A stretch of DNA of 64,000 bases from Sphingomonas sp. 8AM (GCF_902506455.1 NZ_LR733844.1:3498759-3562758), one strand, 5' to 3'. Shown: positions 34,802-44,189, counted from the first letter of the stretch. Program-made: numbers and translations. The notes: generated by a model from the sequence alone, not told the origin.

Positions 34802-34934
34802 CGTCGCCCCTGCGGAGGCAGGGGCCTATGGCTGCTTCGTGCGTCCGGGCATCTGACACGATGCAGGCGGATGGTGTGTCAGCCTTGTTCTTTAACCCGA
34901 CAGACACGGGCCCCTGCCTGCGCAGGGGCGACGG
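34802..34934. repeat. Long palindromic repeat, family D (second copy)
   Basis: 133 bases, beginning CGTCGCCCCTGCGGAGGCAG and ending GGGCCCCTGCCTGCGCAGGG plus GCGACGG, with the GCCTATGGCTGCTTCG block shared with the 28621 copy. The middles differ, so the ends are what is conserved. Confidence 0.8.
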
Positions 34935-35000
34935 CGGGTGGAGGCGTGTCGGTCGGGCGAGGGTGTTCCTTTCGCAACGGTGTTCCGCTACGCCCCCGCC

Positions 35001-36242
35001 ATGGCAACCCAGCTCGCGTCCGCCCCGGCCCTTCCCGTCTCGATCGAGGACGTGCGCGCCGCGCAGATCCGCATCGGTGACGCGATCGTGCGGACGCCGA
35101 CGCTGATCAGCCAGACGCTGTCCAAGCTGACCGGCGCGACCGTGTATCTGAAGTTCGAGAACCTGCAATTCACCGCCGCCTACAAGGAGCGCGGCGCGCT
35201 CAATACCTTGCTGCAACTGTCCGACGAGGCGCGCGCCAAGGGCGTGATCGCCGCGTCGGCGGGCAATCATGCGCAGGGGCTCGCCTATCACGGCAACCGG
35301 CTGGGCGTGCCGGTGACGATCGTGATGCCGCGCAACACGCCGGTGGTGAAGGTGGTGCAGACGCAGGGCCACGGCGCGACCGTAATCCTGGAGGGCGAGA
35401 ATTTCGACTCCGCCTATGCCCATGCGCGGGTGCTGGAGGCGGAGCGCGGCTTCACGTTCGTCCACCCCTTCGACGATCCGCGGATCATCGCGGGTCAGGG
35501 CACCGTCGCGCTGGAGATGCTGGAGGAGCATCCCGAAATCGACCTGCTGGTGGTGCCGATCGGTGGTGGCGGGCTGATCTCGGGCATGGCGACCGTGGCG
35601 CGCGCCGCAGATCGTCGGATCGAGGTGGTCGGCGTCGAGGCCGAGCTGTATCCGTCGATGTACAATCGCATCAACGGCACCGACATGCCGTGCGCGGGCG
35701 ACACGCTGGCGGAGGGGATCGCCGTCAAGGAGCCGGGCGGGATCACCTCGCAGATGGTCGCGCAGCTCGTCGACGATATCGTACTCGTCTCCGAACGCTA
35801 TCTGGAGGAGGCGCTGAGCCTGTTGCTCCAGATCGAGAAGACCGTGGTCGAGGGGGCCGGGGCGGCGGGACTCGCCGCGCTGCTGGCGCATCCCGAGCGG
35901 TTCCGCGGGCGGACGATCGGCGTGGTGCTGTGCGGCGGCAATATCGACACGCGGCTGCTCGCCAACGTGCTGCTGCGCGATCTGGCGCGATCCGGACGGC
36001 TGGCGCGTTTGCGGCTGCGGCTGCAGGATCAGCCGGGCGCGCTCTATAATGTGATGCGGGTGTTCGATCGGGAGCGCGTCAACATCATCGAAATCTACCA
36101 CCAGCGCGTGTTCACCACCTTGCCGGCCAAGGGCCTGATCACCGACATCGAATGCGAGGCGCGCGACCGCGCGCACCTCGACGGGCTGATGATCGCGCTG
36201 CGCGAGGCGGGGTTCGAGGTGAGCACCGTCGAGCTGGCCTGA
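35001..36242 (+). CDS. ilvA: Threonine ammonia-lyase (threonine deaminase)
   Basis: A 413-residue PLP enzyme from ATG 35001. The PLP lysine is in [18 protein letters not shown], the phosphate loop is [12 protein letters not shown], and a single C-terminal ACT domain ([25 protein letters not shown]) gives the usual length for the biosynthetic-type enzyme with one ACT domain. It converts threonine to 2-oxobutyrate for isoleucine synthesis; 2-oxobutyrate can also lead to propionyl-CoA. The catabolic TdcB type lacks this ACT domain. Upstream in-frame residues are repeat read-through. Confidence 0.93.
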   Translation: MATQLASAPALPVSIEDVRAAQIRIGDAIVRTPTLISQTLSKLTGATVYLKFENLQFTAAYKERGALNTLLQLSDEARAKGVIAASAGNHAQGLAYHGNRLGVPVTIVMPRNTPVVKVVQTQGHGATVILEGENFDSAYAHARVLEAERGFTFVHPFDDPRIIAGQGTVALEMLEEHPEIDLLVVPIGGGGLISGMATVARAADRRIEVVGVEAELYPSMYNRINGTDMPCAGDTLAEGIAVKEPGGITSQMVAQLVDDIVLVSERYLEEALSLLLQIEKTVVEGAGAAGLAALLAHPERFRGRTIGVVLCGGNIDTRLLANVLLRDLARSGRLARLRLRLQDQPGALYNVMRVFDRERVNIIEIYHQRVFTTLPAKGLITDIECEARDRAHLDGLMIALREAGFEVSTVELA

Positions 36243-36375
36243 AACGGGGCGCCGCCTTCATGGTAAAGCGGCTGGTCACCGGACGGGTGCCGTCGCATAT
36301 GAAGACATTGCAGCACAGGCGCTTCGCGGCGAAGATGGGTGGTCAGATGGGCAGCGCAGGAAAGGGTCGGCACAC

Positions 36376-37134
36376 ATGACGGCACCGTTCCGCTTCCCGC
36401 GTTTCTTCGTCACCAGCCCGCAGCCGTGCCCGTATCTGCCCGGCCGGCAGGAGCGGAAGGTGTTCACCGAATTATCGGGCCCGGAGGCCGGCGAGCTGAA
36501 CGACGCGCTCGGCCGGATCGGCTTCCGCCGCAGCCAGTCGGTCGCCTATCGCCCGAGCTGCGCGGGCTGTGCGGCGTGCGTCTCGGTGCGGGTGCGGACG
36601 CATGAGTTCGAGCCCAATGCGACGCAGCGCAAGCTGGTGCGCCGCCACGCCGACCTCGACGTTTCCGCGTGCCGGCCGTGGGCGACCGACGAGCAATATA
36701 CGCTGATGCGCCGCTATCTGTCGGCGCGGCATCCCGGCGGCGGGATGGCGGCGATGGACGAAAGCGACTTCGCCGACATGATCGAGCATTCGCCGGTCAA
36801 TTCGGTGGTGGTCGAGTATCGCGAGCCATCTAACGGAACGCGGCCGGGAAAGCTGGTCGGCTGCTGCCTGACCGACCGGCAGGCGGACGGGCTGTCGATG
36901 GTCTACAGCTTTTTCGACACCGATCAGGACGCGCGGCCCGCGCTCGGCAATTACATCATCCTCGACCATATCGCGCGCGCCCGCGAGGCAGGGCTGCCCT
37001 ATGTGTACCTCGGTTACTGGGTGAAGGGGTCACAGCGGATGACGTACAAGACGCGCTATCGCCCGATCGAGATGCTCGGCACGCATGGCTGGGTGCTGAT
37101 GCCGGAGGATGCGGCGGCGCCGGTATCCGTTTGA
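36376..37134 (+). CDS. bpt: Bpt/Ate aminoacyl-tRNA-protein transferase
   Basis: A 252-residue protein. The ATE N-terminal domain has Cys-rich [14 protein letters not shown] and [13 protein letters not shown]; the C-terminal domain has [24 protein letters not shown]. In bacteria this family (Bpt) adds Leu to N-terminal Asp or Glu of proteins, marking them for ClpS/ClpAP degradation; many databases label it arginyltransferase. The 133 bases before it hold no gene. Confidence 0.94.
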   Translation: MTAPFRFPRFFVTSPQPCPYLPGRQERKVFTELSGPEAGELNDALGRIGFRRSQSVAYRPSCAGCAACVSVRVRTHEFEPNATQRKLVRRHADLDVSACRPWATDEQYTLMRRYLSARHPGGGMAAMDESDFADMIEHSPVNSVVVEYREPSNGTRPGKLVGCCLTDRQADGLSMVYSFFDTDQDARPALGNYIILDHIARAREAGLPYVYLGYWVKGSQRMTYKTRYRPIEMLGTHGWVLMPEDAAAPVSV

Positions 37135-37141
37135 TGATCGT

Positions 37142-37223
37142 CGTCCCGGACTTGATCCGGGACCCCGCTTCTTCTTGACCAGCGCGAAGGAAGCGGGACC
37201 CCGGATCAAGTCCGGGGTGACGG
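37142..37223. repeat. Palindromic repeat, family C (intact copy)
   Basis: CGTCCCGGACTTGATCCGGG with ACCCCGCTTC, then GAAGCGGGACCCCGG, ATCAAGTCCGGGG and TGACGG. It starts 8 bases after the bpt stop, between convergent genes. Other copies or halves: 32315, 39481, 45885, 54883 and 59070. Confidence 0.9.
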
Positions 37224-37276
37224 AAGAGGGGCAGAACGCGGCGCGCTTATGAATAGACGGCCGGACCTTATCCTGC

Positions 37277-37353
37277 CGTCATTGCGAGCGTAGCGAAGCA
37301 ATCCATTGTCGGACCAGGACGCCCTGGGTTGCTTCGCTACGCTCGCAATGACG
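37277..37353. repeat. Palindromic repeat, family A
   Basis: 77 bases with intact arms (CGTCATTGCGAGCGTAGCG / CGCTACGCTCGCAATGACG). It ends 3 bases before the ltaE stop codon, so ltaE mRNA would end in this hairpin. Confidence 0.93.
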
Positions 37354-37355
37354 AC

Positions 37356-38405
37356 TTACGCCAGCGCGCGCACTTCACACGCCGCATGGATGTCGGCCGC
37401 GAGTTCATCGACGCGCGCCGGATTGGCGTCCCACGCGAACATGAAGCGCGCGCCGCCGCCGATGAAGGTATAAAACCGCCAGCCACGCGCGCGCAGGTCG
37501 TCGAGCACCGCGTCAGGCGCGACGAGGAACACCGCATTGGCCTGCACCGGAAACAGCAGTTGCACAGCGGGGAGATCGGCGACCCGCGCCGCCAGCCGCT
37601 CGGCGCAGGCATTGCCATGTTCGGCATTGCGCAGCCATGCGCCGCTTTCGATCAGCCCGATCCAGGGTGCCGAAAGGAACCGCATCTTCGACGCGAGCTG
37701 CCCCGCCTGCTTGCAGCGATAATCGAAATCCTCGGCAAGCGCGCGGTCGAAGAAGATCACCGCCTCGCCGACCATCAGCCCGTTCTTGGTGCCGCCGAAG
37801 CACAGAACGTCGACCCCCGCCTCCCAGGTGATCGCCGCCGGCGTGCAGCCGAGCGCGGCGCAGGCATGGGCGAAGCGCGCGCCGTCCATGTGCAGCTTCA
37901 GCCCCAGCTCGCGGCAGACGGCCGAGATCGCCCGCACCTCGGCGACCGAATAGACCTGCCCGGTCTCGGTCGGCTGGGTGATCGTGACGACGCGCGGCTT
38001 GGGGAAGTGGATGTCGGAGCGGCTGTTGGCGAGCGTGCGGATCGCGTCGGGGGTCAGCTTGCCGTCGGCTGACGGGGCCAGCAGCAGCTTGGAACCGTTC
38101 GAGAAGAATTCGGGCGCGCCGCATTCGTCGGTTTCGACATGCGCCGCCGACGAGCAGATGACGCTGTGATAGCTCTGGCACAACGACGCGAGCGCAAGCG
38201 AATTGGCCGCCGTGCCGTTGAAGACGAAGAAGACCTCTGCATCGGTCTCGAACAACGTGCGGAAACTGTCCGACGCGCGCTGCGTCCAGCCATCATCGCC
38301 ATAGGCGACTGCCGAGCCGGCATTGGCGGCAAGCATCGCCTCCAGCGCTTCCGGGCAGGCTCCGGCATAATTGTCGCTGGCGAATTGCTGGGGCTGGGTC
38401 GTCAC
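37356..38405 (-). CDS. ltaE: Low-specificity L-threonine aldolase-like enzyme
   Basis: A 349-residue fold-type I PLP enzyme from GTG 38405. It begins QQFASDNYAGACPEALEAM, has HMDGARFAHACAALG, and the PLP lysine lies in DVLCFGGTKNGLMVGEAVIFF. It cleaves L-threonine or allo-threonine to glycine and acetaldehyde. The mRNA would carry a roughly 190-base 5' leader with riboswitch-like structure (38440-38554) and a family-A hairpin at its 3' end. Confidence 0.93.
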   Translation of the reverse strand: MTTQPQQFASDNYAGACPEALEAMLAANAGSAVAYGDDGWTQRASDSFRTLFETDAEVFFVFNGTAANSLALASLCQSYHSVICSSAAHVETDECGAPEFFSNGSKLLLAPSADGKLTPDAIRTLANSRSDIHFPKPRVVTITQPTETGQVYSVAEVRAISAVCRELGLKLHMDGARFAHACAALGCTPAAITWEAGVDVLCFGGTKNGLMVGEAVIFFDRALAEDFDYRCKQAGQLASKMRFLSAPWIGLIESGAWLRNAEHGNACAERLAARVADLPAVQLLFPVQANAVFLVAPDAVLDDLRARGWRFYTFIGGGARFMFAWDANPARVDELAADIHAACEVRALA

Positions 38406-38439
38406 GGTCGCTGATCCTGTTGCTCGGTTCGGGCATCAG

Positions 38440-38554
38440 GAGTCGAAACGACATGTGGCGAGGGGTCCCGTTGGTTGCCGGTCCGGCCACATCCCCCCGT
38501 TGCCGGAGGCGCCACCTTGCTCGGGAGCAGGTTGGCGTCGAACTACGTCGACTC
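38440..38554 (-). promoter_or_regulatory. Structured mRNA leader upstream of threonine aldolase, riboswitch-like
   Basis: Read on the minus strand, a closing stem GAGTCGA/TCGACTC (38548-38554 with 38440-38446) encloses a bulged 13-bp hairpin (38510-38537) and a 7-bp stem ATGTGGC/GCCACAT (38486-38492 with 38453-38459). The 5' arm can alternatively fold locally as GTCGA/TCGAC (38548-38552 with 38537-38541), excluding the closing stem. Such mutually exclusive folds 34 bases before a start codon are typical of cis-regulatory RNA. I could not match it to a named riboswitch class. Confidence 0.45.
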
Positions 38555-38594
38555 TTGATGTTGGCGCGATCGGTATACGATCCGGTGGCTGCGG

Positions 38595-39395
38595 TCAATC
38601 CTGCCCGCTGACCTGCACCTCGACGTCGAGCCATTCGCGTCCTTCGCCCAGCCGCGAGCCCGCGACCGGCGAGCAACCCGCCGCGTCGAGCGCCACCGCC
38701 ACGCGGACGTGGTGCGCCTCCGGCGAGCGGCCGAGCGTCGGGTCGAAGCCGATCCATCCGAGCCCCTCGACCCACGCGTCGGCCCAGCCGTGCGGGGTCG
38801 GTCGGCCGTTGGGCAGCATGTCGCAATAGCCGGTGACATAGCGGGCCGGGAAGCCGGCGGCGCGCGCGGCGGCGACGAAGACCTGCGCCAGATCACGCGC
38901 GGTGGCGGTCTCGCGGGCAAAGGCGGCGGTGACGGTCAGCCCGGCTTCGGGACGTCCGTCGACCAGCGTGAAACGCTCATGCACCGCGGCGTTGAGCGCA
39001 TGGAGCGCGGCGACCGGCGCGCGCCCTTCGGTGGTCGCCTGCGCAAAGGCGGCGAGCGCGGCCTCGGCGTGCGTCGCGGGGGTGCTGCGCAAATACAGCG
39101 CGGCGGGCAACGGCTCGAACGTGCCGTGGAGCACGCCGCTCGACGAACTGGTCACCACCTCGCCCGAGACGCTGATCTCGATCCCCGACAGCGGTCCCTC
39201 GGCGTAGAGCATCGTCGTGATGTTGCCGAAGCCGTCGCGATGTTGACGCAGCCGCGCGTCGCAGTCGATGTTGATGTCCCATGCCGCAACCGTCTGGTCG
39301 TGCGTGTTGCGGGGGGTCATGCGCAGCAGTTGCACCACCCGGCCCTGCGGCGCGGTGAAGCGGTAGGTGGTGCGATGGTCGATGGTCAGGCGCAT
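38595..39395 (-). CDS. Transglutaminase-like protein lacking the catalytic cysteine
   Basis: A 266-residue protein with the N-terminal beta-rich domain (MRLTIDHRTTYRFTAPQG) and transglutaminase-like core (VFVAAARAAGFPARYVTGY, HGWADAWVEGLGWIGFDPT) of the family that accompanies alpha-E and ATP-grasp proteins. Where members read GVCxDxAH, this one reads TATARDLAQ, so Ala stands in place of the catalytic Cys; the His and Asp are kept. It may be inactive or bind peptides without cleaving them. It follows the alpha-E and ATP-grasp genes on the same strand, 203 bases downstream. Confidence 0.88.
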   Translation of the reverse strand: MRLTIDHRTTYRFTAPQGRVVQLLRMTPRNTHDQTVAAWDINIDCDARLRQHRDGFGNITTMLYAEGPLSGIEISVSGEVVTSSSSGVLHGTFEPLPAALYLRSTPATHAEAALAAFAQATTEGRAPVAALHALNAAVHERFTLVDGRPEAGLTVTAAFARETATARDLAQVFVAAARAAGFPARYVTGYCDMLPNGRPTPHGWADAWVEGLGWIGFDPTLGRSPEAHHVRVAVALDAAGCSPVAGSRLGEGREWLDVEVQVSGQD

Positions 39396-39480
39396 GGCGG
39401 GGTCACTCTGTTCGGCGGGAACCGGCGGCCGTTACCGCGAGCACGATGCAGTCGTTTCTCGGGCGATCGATCCGCTTGTT

Positions 39481-39565
39481 CGTCGCACCGGATTTGATCC
39501 GAAGCGACGCTTCAATCTCGCTCGCAGGGAAGAAGCGGGATTTATGATCAAGTCCGGGATGACGG
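39481..39565. repeat. Degenerate palindromic repeat, family C
   Basis: CGTCGCACCGGATTTGATCC near the left end and GATCAAGTCCGGGATGACGG at the right end, with a decayed middle. It fills the gap between the alpha-E gene and the transglutaminase-like gene. Confidence 0.65.
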
Positions 39566-39598
39566 AACAAGGCGCGGGAGCGATTGATGTCGAACGCC

Positions 39599-40534
39599 CT
39601 AATGAAACTTGAACTGCCGGCCGATCGCGTCGTGCAATTGCGCGTTTTCGACGATCAGGGCCTGAAGATGCTGGTGGAGCCCCGCGGCGATCACGTCGCC
39701 CGTCCGGGTGCGGGCCGCGCGGGCCTGCCGGGTGCGCGCCATCCGGTCCGCCTCACCCTGCGTGCCGCTGGCGCGGGCCAGTGCGGTCAGCGCCGCGACC
39801 GTTTCCTCGATCGAGGCGGCAAGGCTGCGCGGCAATTCCGCACGGCTGAGCAGCAGGTCGATGACGTTGGTCGGGTTGAGCCCGTCATTGTAGAGCCAGC
39901 GGAAGGCGGTGACCGCCGACACGGTCTGGAGGATCGTCGTCCATTGATCGCGATCGACCGTCCCGCCGACGCGCTCACCCTCCGGCAGCAGGATGTGATA
40001 TTTGACGTCGAGCAGGCGCGCGGTGTTGTCGGTGCGCTCGACCGCCTGCCCGAGCCGGATGAACGAGGTCGTCTGGTTGCGGAGCATCCGGTGCACCGCC
40101 CCCTCGAAGCCGCGCGTCTCGGCCTTGACCGCATCGACCACGCCGAGCGTCGCGGTCGGATCGAGCCGCCCGATCCGCTCGTCGAAGATCAGCCACGCGC
40201 CGTTGATCGCCTGCCACGCCTCGCGGCTGAGCGCCGTGCGCACCGCGCGCGCATTGTCGCGCGCCATCGCGAGACAGCGCAGGATCGATCCGCGGTGCGT
40301 GCTGCTGTCCAGCAGGAAATGCGCGACCTCCTCGCGGCTGAGCGCGTGACTGCCGGCTGCGAAGGCGTCGGCTGTTTCGCTGACCGCGAGCGCGGTGCGC
40401 CACGCATCCTCGCCCGCCGAGCGCGGGGAGAGGACGTCGAGACGCAGCGTCGCCTCGATCAGCCGGGCGATGAAATCGGCGCGCTCGACATAGCGGCCGA
40501 GCCAGTAGAGCGAAGCGGCGGTACGGCTGAGCAT
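39599..40534 (-). CDS. Alpha-E domain protein (DUF403)
   Basis: A 311-residue all-helical protein beginning MLSRTAASLYWLGRYVERADFIARLIEA, the signature opening of the alpha-E (DUF403) family. These proteins always travel with a circularly permuted ATP-grasp enzyme and a transglutaminase-like protein, and comparative genomics predicts a peptide-ligation pathway with no known product. Its start shares one base with the stop of the ATP-grasp gene (TGATG). Confidence 0.93.
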   Translation of the reverse strand: MLSRTAASLYWLGRYVERADFIARLIEATLRLDVLSPRSAGEDAWRTALAVSETADAFAAGSHALSREEVAHFLLDSSTHRGSILRCLAMARDNARAVRTALSREAWQAINGAWLIFDERIGRLDPTATLGVVDAVKAETRGFEGAVHRMLRNQTTSFIRLGQAVERTDNTARLLDVKYHILLPEGERVGGTVDRDQWTTILQTVSAVTAFRWLYNDGLNPTNVIDLLLSRAELPRSLAASIEETVAALTALARASGTQGEADRMARTRQARAARTRTGDVIAAGLHQHLQALIVENAQLHDAIGRQFKFH

Positions 40535-42027
40535 CAGCGCGGCCCCTGCCCGAGCGTCTGCGTCATATTGCCCATCGTCTGGGTCATTCCGCGCGGCTCG
40601 TCCATCAGTACGAAACTGTCCTTGGTCCCGCCGCCCTGCGACGAGTTGACGACCAGCGACCCCTCGCGCAGCGCGACGCGGGTCAACCCGCCGGGGACGA
40701 CCTGCACGCCCTTCGCGCCGGTCAGCACGAACGGGCGGAAGTCGACGTGGCGCGGTGCGACACCCTGTTCGACCAATGTCGGCACGGTCGACAGCGCCAG
40801 CGTCGGCTGCGCGATATAGCGTTCGGGCTCCGCGACCAGCGCCGCCCGGAAACGTTCGATCTCGGCCGACGAGGCGGTCGGGCCGACCAGCATCCCGTAA
40901 CCGCCCGAGCCGTCGACCAGTTTGACGACCAGCTCATCGAGATGGTCGAGCACGTATTTCAACGCCTGCGGCTCGCGGCAGCGATAGGTCTCGACGTTCG
41001 GCAAGCGCGCGTCACCCCCCGAGTAATATTTCACGATCTCCGGCATGTAGCTGTAGATCGCCTTGTCGTCGGCGATGCCGTTGCCCGGCGCGTTGATGAT
41101 CGCGACGTTGCCCGCCGCATAGGCCGCGATCAGCCCCGGCACGCCGAGCATCGAATCGGGTCGGAAGACGAGCGGGTCAAGATAATCGTCGTCGACGCGG
41201 CGGTAGATGACGTCGACGCGGACGCGCCCCTCGATGGTGCGCATGTAGACCACGTCGTCATCGACGACGAGGTCGGCGGCCTCGACCAGCTCGACCCCCA
41301 TCGAGTCGGCGAGGAAGCTGTGCTCGTAATAGGCCGAATTGTAATGGCCGGGGGTCAGCACCACGCAGGTCGGGCGCGGGCCGCCGCACCCGCGCGGTGC
41401 GACCGAGCGCATCGTCTCCAGCAGTCGGTCGGGGTAGCTGTCAACCGCGGCGACGCGGAACTTCGCGAACAGCTCCGGGCAGAGCCGCACCATCGCCTCG
41501 CGGTTCTCCAGCATGTAGCTGACGCCGGAGGGCGTGCGGGCATTGTCCTCCAGCACGAAGAAATCGTCGGGGCCGGTGCGGACGAGGTCGATCCCGCAGA
41601 TATGCGCCCAGACGTCGTGCGGCGGTCGGATGCCGGCAATCTCCGGGCGGAATTGCGCATTGCCGAGGATCAGGTCGGCGGGCAGCACGCCATCGCGCAG
41701 GATTTTCTGGTCGCCATAAATGTCGACAAGGAAGGCGTTGATCGCCTCCACGCGCTGGACCAGCCCTTCGGATAGCCGCGCCCACTCATCGGCGAGAAAG
41801 ACCCGCGGTACGATGTCGAACGGAATGATCCGCTCGCCCGCCTCGCTCTCGCCGTAGACGGCAAAGGTAATGCCGAGCTGACGGAAGGTCGCCTCCGCCG
41901 ATTGCTGGCGGCGACGCAGCTCGCCATCCGGCGTGTCGGCCAGCCAGCGACACAATTCCCGCAACTCGGGGCGCGCGCCGTCGACGCTGCTGGCCCCCAT
42001 GATCTCGTCGAACGCTGCTGTCCCCAT
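40534..42027 (-). CDS. Circularly permuted type 2 ATP-grasp protein
   Basis: A 497-residue protein of the circularly permuted ATP-grasp family (formerly DUF404/DUF407). Visible blocks: PFDIVPRVFLADEWARLSEGL, GIDLVRTGPDDFFVLEDNARTPSGVSYML, INAPGNGIADDKAIYSYMP, and VDGSGGYGMLVGP. It is predicted to form an amide or peptide bond using ATP. It heads the three-gene set with alpha-E and the transglutaminase-like protein. ATG 42027. Confidence 0.94.
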   Translation of the reverse strand: MGTAAFDEIMGASSVDGARPELRELCRWLADTPDGELRRRQQSAEATFRQLGITFAVYGESEAGERIIPFDIVPRVFLADEWARLSEGLVQRVEAINAFLVDIYGDQKILRDGVLPADLILGNAQFRPEIAGIRPPHDVWAHICGIDLVRTGPDDFFVLEDNARTPSGVSYMLENREAMVRLCPELFAKFRVAAVDSYPDRLLETMRSVAPRGCGGPRPTCVVLTPGHYNSAYYEHSFLADSMGVELVEAADLVVDDDVVYMRTIEGRVRVDVIYRRVDDDYLDPLVFRPDSMLGVPGLIAAYAAGNVAIINAPGNGIADDKAIYSYMPEIVKYYSGGDARLPNVETYRCREPQALKYVLDHLDELVVKLVDGSGGYGMLVGPTASSAEIERFRAALVAEPERYIAQPTLALSTVPTLVEQGVAPRHVDFRPFVLTGAKGVQVVPGGLTRVALREGSLVVNSSQGGGTKDSFVLMDEPRGMTQTMGNMTQTLGQGPR

Positions 42028-42117
42028 TTGTCCCCTGCAACGCCTGACGATCGGATTCGACGCATGCTGAGCGAGATCAACGGCGTGCGCAACATCTCAT
42101 TGCAGTGCAGCAGTCCG

Positions 42118-44139
42118 TCACCGCAGCGATGTGAGCATCGCAGGCGTCAGCACCTGCGGCAACACGCGCGGTTCGACGGCCTTCGGTGGATAGAAGAGGT
42201 AGAGCGGCACCCCGGCGCGGTTGTGCTGCGCGATGAAGCGGCCGAGCACCGGATCGCCATCGGTCCAGTCGCCGACCAGCACCGCGACCTTGTTGCCCTT
42301 GAAGGCGGCCGCCACGCTCTGCGTCTCGATCGCGGCCTTTTCGTTGACCTTGCACGTCAGGCACCAGTCGGCGGTGAAATACGCGAACACCGGGCGCCCC
42401 TCCGCGCGCAAGGCGGCGAGGCGCGTCTCGGTGAACGGCTCGGCGCCAGCAACGGTGGCAGCCGCCACGCCGGCGGGCTGCGCGCGAACCGTCACGACCG
42501 CACCGCCCGCTAGCAGCAGCGCGACCAGCGCGGGTGCCCAGACCAGTCGGCTGCCCTGCACCTGCCGCCGTCCGCTCCACCACAATCCGAGCCCGGCGAG
42601 CAAAGCGGCGGCGAGCGCGATCGTCATCCCGTCGACCCCCGCCTGTCGCCCGAGCACCCACGCGAGCGCCAACGCGGTCGCGAACATCGGCACCGACAGG
42701 ATGTGGCGGAGCCGCACCATCCACATCCCCGGCTTCGGCAGCCGTCGCCGCAGCGCGGGGACGAAGCCGATCAGCAGGAACGGCAGCGCGATGCCGAGCC
42801 CCAGCCCCGCGAACACCAGCAGCGCCGCGACCGGCGGCAGCACCAGCGCCGCGCCGAGCGCCGCGCCCATGAACGGCCCGGTGCACGGGGTCGCGACAAA
42901 GGCGGCAAGCGCACCGGTCATGAACGCGCCGCTTGCGCCGCCCCGTCCGGCGAATTGCGGGGTCGGCAGCTCGAAGAGGCCGGCGAGGTTGAGCGCGATC
43001 GCGACGACCAGCAGCAGCAGCACGCCGACGACGCGCGGGTCCTGCAACTGGAACGCCCAGCCCGCACTCGCCCCGCCCGCACGCAGCACCAGCAAGGTCG
43101 CACCGAGCGCGAGGCACACCAGCACGACGCCCGCGGTATAGGCGAGCGCCTCGATTCGTGCATGGCGCTCGCTCTCGCCCGAGCGCGCGAGCCCCAGCGC
43201 CTTGAGGCTGAGGATCGGGAAGACGCACGGCATGATGTTGAGCAGCAAACCGCCGAGCAACGCGCCCCCGAACGCCGCCAGCGCGACGCCCCAGTCGAGC
43301 GCCGCCGATGCATTTGCCGGCGCGACGGTGCCGGGCTGGGCCGACAGCGCAAGCGCTGTGCCATCCCCGAGGGTCAGCACGCCGTCCAGCGCGCCACGCT
43401 CCGGGGTGGCGGCGGCCTTGGTCTCGATCACCAGCCGCTCGCCATCGCGCGTGACGGTCTGCTGGGCCGGATAGTCGGTGGCGCCGCCGCGCGCGGGGTA
43501 GAACCACGCTTTCCGCAGCGGCGCGTCCGCGGGGTAAGGTATCGACAGCCGGAAGCGCCCGGCGTCGATCTGCCACGTCGCGGTGCTGCCGAGCGGGCGC
43601 GTGAGCGCGCGGCGCCATTGGTCGAATTGCGCACGACGCGCGGGCGTCACCGCGCCGTCCCCGACCGTCAAGTGCGTGCCGAGTTCCTGCGTTTCGGGGA
43701 CACAGATCGTCTCGGTACAGACAAGATAATCGAGCTTCACGCGCACCGGCAGCGATTTTCCGGACACCAGCCCTTGGGGCACCGTCAGGGTCGTCAGCAT
43801 CGTCCACGGGCGTTCGTAGACGTGGTTCATCAGCCCGGCGATCACCAGCCGTCCGGGTGGCGGATAGGCGAGCGCTCCCGCCGTCGCGCCTGCCGGCAAC
43901 GTCCAGGTCGCGCGCGTTGCTACCCCCGCGTCGCCCGGATTGAGCCAATAGCCGTGCCAGCCCGCATCGGGGACGGCATGAATCGCGAGCGCGACGGTGC
44001 TGCCCGGGGCGGGGTGGTCGCTCTCGGCGAGCAGCGTCATCGTGACATGCCGCGCCTGCGCGCCCGCCACGGTGGGCAACAGCAGCGAAACGGCTGTCAT
44101 CAGAGTGAAAAGCGCCGCGCGCATTGCTTGCCTGATCAT
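42118..44139 (-). CDS. dsbD: DsbD-family thiol:disulfide interchange protein
   Basis: A 673-residue membrane protein from ATG 44139; ATG 44124 is also possible. A signal peptide is followed by a periplasmic beta domain with a Cys pair (YLVCTETICVPE), an eight-helix core with Cys in NIMPCVFPILSLKAL and ATPCTGPFMG, and a C-terminal thioredoxin-like domain with CxxC in FTADWCLTCKVNEK. It carries electrons from cytosolic thioredoxin to periplasmic thiols, useful for the Ccm system encoded at 56-59 kb. It is divergent from the phosphatase gene with a 50-base intergenic region. Confidence 0.95.
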   Translation of the reverse strand: MIRQAMRAALFTLMTAVSLLLPTVAGAQARHVTMTLLAESDHPAPGSTVALAIHAVPDAGWHGYWLNPGDAGVATRATWTLPAGATAGALAYPPPGRLVIAGLMNHVYERPWTMLTTLTVPQGLVSGKSLPVRVKLDYLVCTETICVPETQELGTHLTVGDGAVTPARRAQFDQWRRALTRPLGSTATWQIDAGRFRLSIPYPADAPLRKAWFYPARGGATDYPAQQTVTRDGERLVIETKAAATPERGALDGVLTLGDGTALALSAQPGTVAPANASAALDWGVALAAFGGALLGGLLLNIMPCVFPILSLKALGLARSGESERHARIEALAYTAGVVLVCLALGATLLVLRAGGASAGWAFQLQDPRVVGVLLLLVVAIALNLAGLFELPTPQFAGRGGASGAFMTGALAAFVATPCTGPFMGAALGAALVLPPVAALLVFAGLGLGIALPFLLIGFVPALRRRLPKPGMWMVRLRHILSVPMFATALALAWVLGRQAGVDGMTIALAAALLAGLGLWWSGRRQVQGSRLVWAPALVALLLAGGAVVTVRAQPAGVAAATVAGAEPFTETRLAALRAEGRPVFAYFTADWCLTCKVNEKAAIETQSVAAAFKGNKVAVLVGDWTDGDPVLGRFIAQHNRAGVPLYLFYPPKAVEPRVLPQVLTPAMLTSLR

Positions 44140-44189
44140 CGGAGCGGGATCATAGCCGCTTCGCCCCCCCGTTGCATCAAGGTTGCCCG

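Noticed and set aside
38440..38554. SAM riboswitch (S-box or SAM-IV) as the identity of the ltaE leader
   Set aside because: A CCGGCAACC segment is present, but the stem order, closing helix and GGTGC-type element of SAM-I/IV do not fit, and the gene is not a methionine gene.
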